From contig JAKAGN010000065.1 in NCBI GenBank assembly GCA_021815525.1, positions 1-9,835 of the forward strand: DNA of 9,835 bases, in the 5' to 3' direction. The first letter of the stretch is position 1, and the number at the start of each line of letters is the position of its first letter. Shown here piece after piece: positions 1-6,733 of this stretch. The notes below the pieces were generated by a model. It did not search any database and had not been told where the DNA came from. It was given only the letters and a program-made list of their open reading frames with translations. The stretch is from Deltaproteobacteria bacterium (lineage in GTDB: Bacteria; Desulfobacterota; Desulfobacteria; Desulfobacterales; Desulfatibacillaceae). The translations under genes and the position numbers were made by a program.

Positions 1-2
1 AG

Positions 3-1742
3 CCCGAAAAGACCGCCGCCGAAAAGGGGAAGGACGCCAGCGGAAAGGGCCGATTGCTGGGCTGTCTCGCCATCATCTTGCTCGTGGTGACGTTGGGCGC
101 AATCGGAGCCTGGTTTTCCGGGGGAGCCAAAAAGGAAACAGCCGCGGTGCCGCCGCCGCCCGCCCCCGATCCTGGACCTCCCAAGGAGATGAGCAACAGC
201 CTCGGCATGACGCTCGTGTACTGCCCGCCGGGGAGCTTCATGATGGGCAGCCCCGGGTCCGAGCCGGGGCGGGACTCGGACGAGACCCAGCACCAGGTGA
301 CCTTCACCAAGGGCTTCTACATGGGCGCCAAGGAGGTGACCCAAGGCCAGTGGAAGGCGCTGATGGGTAGCAACCCGTCCCGTTTTTCGAGCTGTGGCGA
401 CGACTGCCCCGTGGAGCGGGTTTCCTGGGAGGACTGCCAGGCCTTCATCACCAAGCTGAACGAAAAGGAGGGGACCGGCCGCTATCGCCTGCCCACCGAG
501 GCGGAATGGGAGTATGCCTGCCGGGCGGGGAGCACGGAGCCTTTTGCTTTCGGTTCTTGCCTCTCGACAGGCCAGGCAAATTACAATGGATATTCTCCCT
601 TGGAAGGATGCCCAACGGGGGAATACCGGCTAAAGCCCTTGCCGGTGGCGAGTTTTCCGCCCAACGCCTGGGGTTTTTACGACATGCACGGAAATGTCTT
701 TGAATGGTGCAGCGATTGGTATGGTGGCAGCTATTACGCCAACTCGCCCAAGGCTGACCCGGTGGGCTACAATTCGGGCGCATACCGCGTGGTTCGCGGC
801 GGCTCGTGGCCTACGACGGCCGGGTACTGCCGATCGGCGAATCGAACGAGATATGCGCCGGACGGACGGGACAGCGACCTCGGATTCCGGGTGGCCTGTT
901 CGGTGGACGACGAAAAGAGGCCCGAGCCGGCTTCGCCGCCGGAGCCGGATGCCAAAATATCCAACAGCCTGGGCCAGAGCTTCATCTACTGCCCGCCGGG
1001 GACATTCACGATGGGAAGCCCCGATCCCGAGCCGGGACGGAGTTCGGACGAGACCCAACACGCGGTGACCCTCACCAAGGGCTTCTACATCGGGACCACG
1101 GAGGTCACCCAGGGGCAGTGGAAGGCGGTGATGGGCGACAATCCTTCGGAGTTTCCCTCTTGCGGAGACAACTGCCCTGTGGACCGCGTGTCGTGGGACA
1201 ACTGCCAGGCCTTTATCCGTAAGCTCAACGAAAAGGAGGGAACCACCCTTTACCGCCTGCCCACCGAGGCTGAGTGGGAGTACGCCTGCCGCGCCGGAAC
1301 CACCACGGCCCTTTATTCCGGCCCCATCACCATTCTGGGGCAGAACAACGCCCCGGAGCTTTACGGAATCGCATGGTATGGAGGCAACTCCTGCGCTTCG
1401 TACGAAGGGGCGACCGGGTGTTCCTCATGGCCGGAAAAGCAGGAATCCTGCGATCATTGCGGACCGCATGTGGTGGCCCAAAAGACGCCCAACGCCTGGG
1501 GCTTGTACGATATGCTGGGTAATGTCACCGAGTGGTGCAATGATTGGTATCAAGGCGGCTATTATACGCAATCTCCAGCTGCCGATCCGGCGGGTCCCGA
1601 CGCCGGATCAAGCCGCGTGAAACGAGGAGGTTCATGGGTGCATTTCGCCAAGGCTTGCCGGTCGGCCTGCCGGAACTGGGACGCTCCGGCCGATCTGTCC
1701 AACAGCGCCGGCTTCCGCCTGGCGCGCTCGCTTGCCCAGTGA
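3..1742 (+). CDS. Membrane protein with tandem FGE/SUMF1-like domains, 5' partial (probable C-terminal part of a receptor kinase)
   Basis: The frame is open from base 3, so the gene begins upstream of the window. A TTG at 54 could be read as a start, but it sits directly before the hydrophobic segment and has no good ribosome site. Numbering from that TTG (562 residues): a basic Lys/Ala-rich stretch lies just before it, then one membrane segment at about 2-21, a proline-rich linker at 30-44, FGE-like domain 1 at 47-282, a short linker, and FGE-like domain 2 at 303-559. Both domains carry the family landmarks TEAEWEYACRAG, NAWG-YDM-GNV-EWC and RGGSW...GFR. The second active-site Cys position of true FGE is kept (C259, C535) but the first is Thr254 or His530, so sulfatase-activating oxidation is doubtful. 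The next gene has the same linker-membrane-FGE order behind a kinase, so a kinase domain upstream is a reasonable guess. The FGE domains should be periplasmic. Confidence 0.88.
   Translation, partial: PEKTAAEKGKDASGKGRLLGCLAIILLVVTLGAIGAWFSGGAKKETAAVPPPPAPDPGPPKEMSNSLGMTLVYCPPGSFMMGSPGSEPGRDSDETQHQVTFTKGFYMGAKEVTQGQWKALMGSNPSRFSSCGDDCPVERVSWEDCQAFITKLNEKEGTGRYRLPTEAEWEYACRAGSTEPFAFGSCLSTGQANYNGYSPLEGCPTGEYRLKPLPVASFPPNAWGFYDMHGNVFEWCSDWYGGSYYANSPKADPVGYNSGAYRVVRGGSWPTTAGYCRSANRTRYAPDGRDSDLGFRVACSVDDEKRPEPASPPEPDAKISNSLGQSFIYCPPGTFTMGSPDPEPGRSSDETQHAVTLTKGFYIGTTEVTQGQWKAVMGDNPSEFPSCGDNCPVDRVSWDNCQAFIRKLNEKEGTTLYRLPTEAEWEYACRAGTTTALYSGPITILGQNNAPELYGIAWYGGNSCASYEGATGCSSWPEKQESCDHCGPHVVAQKTPNAWGLYDMLGNVTEWCNDWYQGGYYTQSPAADPAGPDAGSSRVKRGGSWVHFAKACRSACRNWDAPADLSNSAGFRLARSLAQ
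192..899 (+). repeat. FGE-like domain, copy 1 of 3 in the window
   Basis: First of three related FGE-like coding segments. It encodes the shared opening SNSLGM-(L/F)VYCPPG-F-MGSP, the SSCGDDCPVE-VSW cysteine motif and the closing RGGSW...LGFRVACS. At DNA level it is clearly related to the other two copies but is the more diverged in its first half, for example YMGAKEVT instead of YIGTTEVT. The active-site pair is Thr254 and Cys259, where a true FGE has Cys and Cys. Confidence 0.85.
960..1730 (+). repeat. FGE-like domain, copy 2 of 3, with Cys-rich insertion
   Basis: Second FGE-like segment, at the extreme C-terminus of the first gene. Bases 1065-1135 match 3255-3325 of the kinase gene at 69 of 71 positions by hand count. 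It differs from the other copies by an insertion of about 25 residues after WYGGNS, holding Cys447, Cys456, Cys466 and Cys469. The active-site pair is His530 and Cys535. Confidence 0.85.
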
Positions 1743-1747
1743 GCGCT

Positions 1748-1789
1748 TTGACAAAACCGGCATTTTCCGGCATGAATCGATGATATTAC
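1748..1789 (+). promoter_or_regulatory. Possible promoter before the kinase gene
   Basis: The 87-bp gap after the first gene is AT-richer than its surroundings. A perfect -35 consensus TTGACA lies at 1748-1753. At 17 bp spacing the -10 is poor (CATGAA, 1771-1776). A separate extended -10 look-alike, TGATATTAC, sits at 1781-1789 but is too far from that -35. A 7-bp direct repeat CCGGCAT (1757-1763 and 1767-1773) lies between the two elements. No U-tract terminator is visible in the gap, so read-through from the first gene is also possible. Confidence 0.3.
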
Positions 1790-1829
1790 GCCCATTGCGT
1801 GAAGCTGACAGGACACGCGGAACGAAACC

Positions 1830-4349
1830 TTGAGCCAGAAGCCCTGCCATAGCTGCGGCCATGTGAACCCCGATGACGCCCGCTTCTGCGCCGAGTGCGG
1901 AAACCCCTTCGCCGCCTCGTCCGGCCCCGGCCCCAAGGCCCAGGCCCTGCCGCCGGGATCGAGGCTATGGGCGGGCCGTTGCCGGATAATCACGAAGCTG
2001 GGGCAGGGCGGCTTCGGCATAACCTACAAGGCCCAGGACGAGAAGCTGGGCCGCGAGGTGGCCATCAAGGAGTATTTTCCCGCCAGGGATGCTGAACGCG
2101 ACCCAAACTCCACTAACATACGGCCCCGGAGCGGAGACGAGAACCAGGTCTTCGAGCAGGGCAAGATATGGCTCCTGAAGGAAGCCGTGAAGCTGGCCAA
2201 GATCCGGCACCCCAACATCGTCACGGTTTTCGATTACTTCGAGGAAAACAACTCGGTCTATCTCGTGATGGAGTACCTGGAGGGCCCCGATCTCTTCCGT
2301 TACCGCGGGAAGCTGGGAAGCCGCGCCGGGGACGACGACGAGCTGGAGAAGCTCCTGGGAGGCGTCCTGGACGCCCTGGAGATCATCCACCGGCATGGAA
2401 TCGTGCACCGGGACATCTCGCCCGACAACCTCATATGCGTCACGGGCGAGGACGGCCGCGACCGGGCGGTCCTGATAGATTTCGGGGCCTCGGCCAGGAT
2501 CAGCCGCGAGACCGCCCCGGCCCGCCGCGGCTCCAGCTTCGTTCCCGCGGTGAAGGACGGATACTCGCCCATAGAGAACTACCACAGCCAGGACACGCAG
2601 CCCTGCTCGGACGTCTATTCGCTGGCCGCCACCTGGTATTTCATGGTGACCGGCATGGACCCGCCAGTGGCCACCCTGAGGTCGGTAAGGGACAGCCTGG
2701 AAAGCCCGGCCGAGCACGGCTACAGGGGCCGCTTCCTGGCGGGCATAATGGCCGGCCTCGCCTTTCATCCCGACAGCAGGCCCCAGAGCATTCCCGAATG
2801 GCGGACAATCCTTTTCGGGACCCAAGGCGGCGGCTCGCCGAGGCCCACGCCCAAGCCCCAACCAAGACCCGAACCCCCGCCGAGGCCGGAGCCGAAACCC
2901 GAGCCCGGGCCGGGCATCGCGCTTAAAGCCCCGGCCGGGGGAAAAAGGCGGGGCGCAGTGGCTTATTTTATTCTGCTCGTGCTGCTATTGACCGGGGCGG
3001 GCATGGGGGCATGGCTTTTCATGGTCAAAAAGGAAAGCCCGGCCGCGCCGGGGAAAGGTGGCGCAAGGATAAGAATATCAACGTTGCCGCTGCCGGAACA
3101 GCCCTCGACATCGGCGCCATCGTCTGCTCCGATGTCCGAAGCCAAGTTCACCAACAGCCTAGGGATGGCATTCGTGTACTGCCCGCCTGGGACATTCATG
3201 ATGGGAAGCCCCAAATCCGAGCCGGAGCGGAACTTGGACGAGACCCAGCACCAGGTGACCCTCACCAAGGGCTTCTACATCGGGACAACGGAGGTCACCC
3301 AAGGGCAGTGGAAGGCGGTGATGGGGAACAATCCTTCCGCATTTTCCTCTTGCGGCGACGATTGTCCCGTGGAGCAGGTTTCCTGGGACGATTGCCAGGA
3401 ATTTTTGCGCAAGCTGAATGACGGAGATCCAGGCAAGGGCTACCGCCTGCCCACCGAGGCGGAGTGGGAGTACGCCTGCCGTGCTGGTTCACAAACGGCT
3501 TATTTCTTCGGAAATTCGGGGAAATCGCCGGATGCGTATGGCTGGTTCAGCAAAAACTCAAGAAGAAGGACTCATCCGGCGGCTAACATGCAACCCAATG
3601 CATGGGGCCTGTATGACATGCACGGAAACGTTTGGGAATGGTGCGCGGATATATATGACACTGATTATTATATAAAAGGACAGCATATCGACCCGGAAGG
3701 CAATGCTTTCGGCTCGGTCCGCGTAACCCGCGGCGGTTCATGGCATGACGGAGCGTGGCGGGGACGGTCGGCCTGCCGCGCCGGGAATCCGCCAAGTGAA
3801 GGGCTCATGGACCTCGGCTTCCGCGTGGCCTGCTCGCCAACGGGCAAAAAGGTATCCGCCTCTTTGCCCGTCAAAGAGGCGGAACGACCGGTGCCCGGCA
3901 AGCTGCTTGCGGGAGGCAGGCTTCCTGAGCCCGCCGATACATCATCTTATTCCTTCAACCCTGCCGGCAAGGTCGACCCTTTTAACGCTCCAGCGCGGAA
4001 AAAAGCCCCAAAAGTCGCCAGGGCGGGCAAGGGAAATGCCGTGGAAGGCCCGCCTCCCCTGCCGCCGGGGACGCCGCCGTCCATTTTGCCGAACTATGAC
4101 TGGCGACAGCTGAAGCTGGTCGCAGTCATAGTTTCGCGTGCGGGGGCTTACATGGCGATGGTGTCGGATCCATCAACAAAAAAGGGTTACGCCATCACCA
4201 AGGGCGTACGCATAGGCAGAACCAACGCCCTGGTGACGGAAATCACCATGGATCATGTCACCGTGGAAGAGATGGTGAAGGATTACGTGACGGGAGAGTG
4301 GCAGAGCCGTCCCCAAAGAATACCGGTAACAAAGACCGCCGGACAATGA
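1830..4349 (+). CDS. Transmembrane Ser/Thr protein kinase: zinc ribbon-kinase-TM-FGE-like-PilP-like
   Basis: 839 residues. TTG is the only usable start: an in-frame stop lies at 1806-1808 and the first zinc-ribbon cysteines follow at once. The zinc ribbon uses Cys6, Cys9, Cys20 and Cys23. The kinase domain spans about 50-330: glycine loop LGQGGFGITY (57-66), Lys80 in VAIKEYFP, catalytic Asp195 in HRDISPDN (Asn200), and Asp217 of DFG. All core catalytic residues are present; Ser197 takes the usual HRDLK lysine position. A Pro/Glu-rich linker (337-362) leads to one membrane segment (about 376-398). An FGE-like domain (441-669) follows, lacking both catalytic cysteines (Asp640, Gly645). The C-terminus (707-835) resembles PilP: a YSFNPAGKVDPF entry, then WRQLKLVAVI, KGYAITKGVRIG and VTVEE. 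Predicted topology puts the kinase in the cytoplasm and the FGE and PilP parts in the periplasm. The PP2C gene downstream is the natural antagonist. Confidence 0.93.
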   Translation: MSQKPCHSCGHVNPDDARFCAECGNPFAASSGPGPKAQALPPGSRLWAGRCRIITKLGQGGFGITYKAQDEKLGREVAIKEYFPARDAERDPNSTNIRPRSGDENQVFEQGKIWLLKEAVKLAKIRHPNIVTVFDYFEENNSVYLVMEYLEGPDLFRYRGKLGSRAGDDDELEKLLGGVLDALEIIHRHGIVHRDISPDNLICVTGEDGRDRAVLIDFGASARISRETAPARRGSSFVPAVKDGYSPIENYHSQDTQPCSDVYSLAATWYFMVTGMDPPVATLRSVRDSLESPAEHGYRGRFLAGIMAGLAFHPDSRPQSIPEWRTILFGTQGGGSPRPTPKPQPRPEPPPRPEPKPEPGPGIALKAPAGGKRRGAVAYFILLVLLLTGAGMGAWLFMVKKESPAAPGKGGARIRISTLPLPEQPSTSAPSSAPMSEAKFTNSLGMAFVYCPPGTFMMGSPKSEPERNLDETQHQVTLTKGFYIGTTEVTQGQWKAVMGNNPSAFSSCGDDCPVEQVSWDDCQEFLRKLNDGDPGKGYRLPTEAEWEYACRAGSQTAYFFGNSGKSPDAYGWFSKNSRRRTHPAANMQPNAWGLYDMHGNVWEWCADIYDTDYYIKGQHIDPEGNAFGSVRVTRGGSWHDGAWRGRSACRAGNPPSEGLMDLGFRVACSPTGKKVSASLPVKEAERPVPGKLLAGGRLPEPADTSSYSFNPAGKVDPFNAPARKKAPKVARAGKGNAVEGPPPLPPGTPPSILPNYDWRQLKLVAVIVSRAGAYMAMVSDPSTKKGYAITKGVRIGRTNALVTEITMDHVTVEEMVKDYVTGEWQSRPQRIPVTKTAGQ
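3150..3836 (+). repeat. FGE-like domain, copy 3 of 3 (inside the kinase)
   Basis: Third FGE-like segment, in the periplasmic half of the kinase. Its first half is almost identical in DNA to copy 2 (69 of 71 bases over 3255-3325), while the centre and the RGGSW...GFR end are diverged. At the two positions that hold catalytic Cys in true FGE it has Asp640 and Gly645, so it probably acts as a binding or sensing module rather than as an enzyme. Confidence 0.85.
3948..4334 (+). other. PilP-like domain coding segment at the kinase C-terminus
   Basis: Residues 707-835 of the kinase protein. The segment begins with YSFNPAGKVDPF, like the Tyr...Gly-Arg-Arg-Asp-Pro-Phe stretch before the PilP core. 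A proline-rich linker follows. The core has WRQLKLVAVI, an Ala/Met...DP...KGY strand pair, KGVRIGRTNALVTEIT and VTVEE...DYVTGE, the pattern of PilP beta-domains. PilP normally sits on the periplasmic face of the inner membrane and links PilN/PilO to the PilQ secretin; the same fold occurs in the HR domain of GspC. The assignment is from pattern recognition only. Confidence 0.72.
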
Positions 4350-4383
4350 CAGGCCCTTAGTCCCATGAAATCTTTCGCCTTAC

Positions 4384-4388
4384 AAGGA
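4384..4388 (+). promoter_or_regulatory. Ribosome binding site deciding the FHA gene start
   Basis: AAGGA, 9 bases before the ATG at 4398. The alternative in-frame ATG at 4365 has only a weak AGG ahead of it. The 4398 start also places the first zinc-ribbon cysteine at residue 4, like the other zinc-ribbon genes here, so it is preferred. Confidence 0.6.
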
Positions 4389-4397
4389 CCACGCGCA

Positions 4398-5024
4398 ATG
4401 AAAATCTGCCCCAATCCCGATTGCAAGTTTGCCAACAAGCCCGAGGCCCGGTTCTGCACCAGCTGCGGGCACTCCTTCCGCACCCAGAGAGTCTGCCCCG
4501 AGGGGCACCTCATGGAGGGCGACGTCTGCGAGGTCTGCGCCCGCGTCAACGCCGTGAAGCCCCCCAAGGAGGGCACCGTTCCCGTAAGCCCCGAGATGAT
4601 GGAACAGGTGCTGCGGCCCGGGGCCAAGCCCGCGCCGGAGAAGGCCGCGGCCGGGCGCAGCACGCACCTTGTGGGCCGCGGCGGAAAGGCGGCCTCCGCC
4701 CGCAAGCTGGTGGGCTGGGCCGTGACCTTCAACCAGGCTCCTGAGGGCCTCGACTTCCGCATCCTGGAGGGGAAGACCACCCTCGGGGCCGACGCGGAAA
4801 ACGACATCGTGGTGCCGCGGGACACCGTCTCCGGCCAGCACTTGAACTTCCTCTACAGGGCGGGGAAGCTCTACGTCACCGACAAGGAGTCCACCAACGG
4901 CACCTTCGTGAACCAGCGCATGCTCAATCCCAACGAAAGCGCGGAGATCTGCGACGGCGACCGGGTGGTGGCCGGGGACGTGGAGTTCCTGGTGAAGCTC
5001 TTAGAAGGCCCGGTGAAGGCATGA
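4398..5024 (+). CDS. Double zinc-ribbon FHA-domain protein
   Basis: 208 residues from the preferred ATG; a start at 4365 would add 11. Two putative zinc ribbons open the protein: Cys4, Cys9, Cys20, Cys23, then Cys33, His37, Cys44, Cys47. A linker of about 60 residues rich in Pro, Lys and Ala follows, then an FHA domain at about 108-203. The FHA core shows NDIVVP, SGQH (Ser145, His148) and the STNGTFVN loop. The arginine that normally follows glycine in the first FHA motif (GR), and contacts phosphothreonine, is Ala131 here, so binding may be weak or altered. There is no membrane segment, so it should be a soluble cytoplasmic adaptor. Its stop overlaps the start of the VWA gene (ATGA), indicating translational coupling. 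It probably reads phosphorylation set by the upstream kinase and PP2C; that link is inferred from context. Confidence 0.88.
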   Translation: MKICPNPDCKFANKPEARFCTSCGHSFRTQRVCPEGHLMEGDVCEVCARVNAVKPPKEGTVPVSPEMMEQVLRPGAKPAPEKAAAGRSTHLVGRGGKAASARKLVGWAVTFNQAPEGLDFRILEGKTTLGADAENDIVVPRDTVSGQHLNFLYRAGKLYVTDKESTNGTFVNQRMLNPNESAEICDGDRVVAGDVEFLVKLLEGPVKA

Positions 5025-6703
5025 AAACGAGGCCCAGCGCTTCCCGGGTGGACTCGAGGCCCCGCCCCTCCCGCGCGCCCCGGGCGCTTTTGGCCGCGGC
5101 GCTCCTTTTTCTCGCGTCCCTTTCGCCCGCCCTTGCCCTTGGCCTCCGGATCTCCCGGGTGGACACGGCCGCGTTTCCCCGCGTGGAGGCCGCTGTCTCG
5201 GTGGCGGACGCCGCGGGCCGGCCCGTCACGGGGCTTGCCCTGGACGACTTCCGCGTCTCGGAGCCATCGGGGATGGTCAAGCCCGCCTCGCTTTCCACCT
5301 ACTCCGCCTCCGGCCGAGGCCTCGACATCGTGGTCTTGATGGACGTGAGCCCCTCCATGAAGGGCGCGCCCTTCACGGAGAGCAGAAAGGCCGCACTCGC
5401 GCTTTCCGACGACATGAGCCCTAGGGACCGGGTGAGCGTGGGAACCTTCTATGATTCCTGCATATTCTCCGCCTTTTCGAACGACCCCGGCGTGGTTAAG
5501 GGCGAGATCCAGAAGGTGGAGCTTGCCCTGCGCCCGGGCAAGACGGAGCTTTTCCGGGCCGTCTTCGAGGCCCTTTCCCGCTTCCCCGCCGACGACGGGA
5601 AGGGCCTCAAGGCGCTTTTTGTGACCTCCGACGGCCACGACGAGGGAAGGGCATACACCCTGGACGACTGCATCGCAAAGGCGAGAGCGGAAAATGTCCT
5701 CGTCTTCGCAGTGGGGCTCGCCAAGGACGCGGACCTAAGCCACCTTGCGAACCTGGAGCGCCTGGCGGACCTGACCGGCGGCCTCTATGTCCACGCCAAT
5801 ACCGCCGAGGACGTGATGCCCGCCTATCAAAACGCCATGGCCCTTGTCCGGGCGCAGTACCTCGTGACATGGGAGAGCCGGGCCGCGGCGGACGGCAGGC
5901 CGCAACCCTTCGAAATTCTCCTCGTTGATTCGCAGAAGAGGGCCGAGCTGGGAAGGGCGGGGGGCGACGTGACGGCCCTGCCCCGGGGAGGATTCAAGAA
6001 GTCTGTCCCTTCCGAGGCAGCGCCCGCGACCGCCTCGGGCGGGGCCGCAAAGAGGGGGCGCGGAGGCGCGGGCATCTTCGATTCCGGCCGCCTCCGCTTA
6101 TTCCTGATCCCGGCCGCTTTTCTCATCCTGCTCATTCTCCTCCTTGCGGCGATCGTCGCAAGGAGGAGGCGCAGAAGCGCGGCGCTGGAGGCCGGACCCC
6201 ATCCCGGCTCCCCTGCCGTCCTGGAGGAAAGGGCCGATGGGGACGATGCTCCTTCGCCGGGCCTTCCGGCTCATCCCGGCGGGGGCCCGGAGACCGGATC
6301 GGCCCGGGAGCATCTTCCACCCCCGGTGGAAGCCGCCTCCCCCGAGCCGCGCGTAACGAGGATGATGCGCGGCTCGGAGCGGGCCTTTTCGGAGCCCGCC
6401 TACGCGGAGGCTTGGCTTACGGTTCTGGAAGGGCCCCTCGCGGGCCGGGTCTTTCCCATCGTGGAGGCGGAGCTTCTACTGGGCCGCGACCCTGAAACGG
6501 GGCTGGACCTCTCCGACGCCGGGGTATCCCTGATCCACGCCAAGATCGTCCGCGACGGCGGCGTGTTCCGGATCATGGACATGGGCTCCCGGAACGGCAC
6601 CTTTTTGGGCAACGTGATGGTGAGAAGCCCCCACGCCCTTCACTCGGGACAAAAAATCCGCCTGGGCCAGACGGTTCTCGTCTTTGAAGGCCGCACAACA
6701 TAA
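5021..6703 (+). CDS. VWA-domain membrane protein with C-terminal FHA domain
   Basis: 560 residues. The ATG overlaps the preceding stop by 4 bp; AGAAGG at 5003-5008 may serve as its ribosome site. A basic N-terminus and hydrophobic stretch ending in SPALA (about 22-39) look like a signal peptide. A short beta-rich segment with GRPVTGLALDDFRVSE precedes a VWA domain at about 101-280, with MIDAS residues Asp108, Ser110 and Ser112 (DVSPS), a plausible Thr175 and Asp204 (SDG). This resembles the VWFA-related family. After a Gly/Ala linker, one membrane segment lies at about 357-380, followed by RRRRR as a cytoplasmic anchor. A Pro-rich region leads to a canonical FHA domain at about 464-556: Arg489 in LLGRD, Ser503 and His506, and SRNGTF (Asn525). 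Topology gives a periplasmic VWA and a cytoplasmic FHA, so it could relay a cytoplasmic phospho-signal to a periplasmic partner. Confidence 0.9.
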   Translation: MKTRPSASRVDSRPRPSRAPRALLAAALLFLASLSPALALGLRISRVDTAAFPRVEAAVSVADAAGRPVTGLALDDFRVSEPSGMVKPASLSTYSASGRGLDIVVLMDVSPSMKGAPFTESRKAALALSDDMSPRDRVSVGTFYDSCIFSAFSNDPGVVKGEIQKVELALRPGKTELFRAVFEALSRFPADDGKGLKALFVTSDGHDEGRAYTLDDCIAKARAENVLVFAVGLAKDADLSHLANLERLADLTGGLYVHANTAEDVMPAYQNAMALVRAQYLVTWESRAAADGRPQPFEILLVDSQKRAELGRAGGDVTALPRGGFKKSVPSEAAPATASGGAAKRGRGGAGIFDSGRLRLFLIPAAFLILLILLLAAIVARRRRRSAALEAGPHPGSPAVLEERADGDDAPSPGLPAHPGGGPETGSAREHLPPPVEAASPEPRVTRMMRGSERAFSEPAYAEAWLTVLEGPLAGRVFPIVEAELLLGRDPETGLDLSDAGVSLIHAKIVRDGGVFRIMDMGSRNGTFLGNVMVRSPHALHSGQKIRLGQTVLVFEGRTT

Positions 6704-6733
6704 GCGGCTCACCCCCTTTCCGGGAAAAAGTCC

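Noticed and set aside
54..56. TTG at 54 as the true start of the first gene.
   Set aside because: The frame is open back to the window edge, the upstream codons encode a basic linker typical of the region before a membrane anchor, and no ribosome site precedes it.
780..1728. Diversity-generating retroelement target: RGGSW...CRSA-R...GFR ends of the FGE domains resemble known variable regions.
   Set aside because: No reverse transcriptase or template repeat is in the window. The three copies differ by many synonymous third-base changes within the conserved RGGSW codons, unlike adenine-directed mutagenesis from one template. Two of the three copies are not at the gene's 3' end.
1757..1770. CCGG-CATTTT-CCGG as a terminator after the first gene.
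   Set aside because: The stem is only 4 bp and no U-tract follows, so it would not act as an intrinsic terminator.
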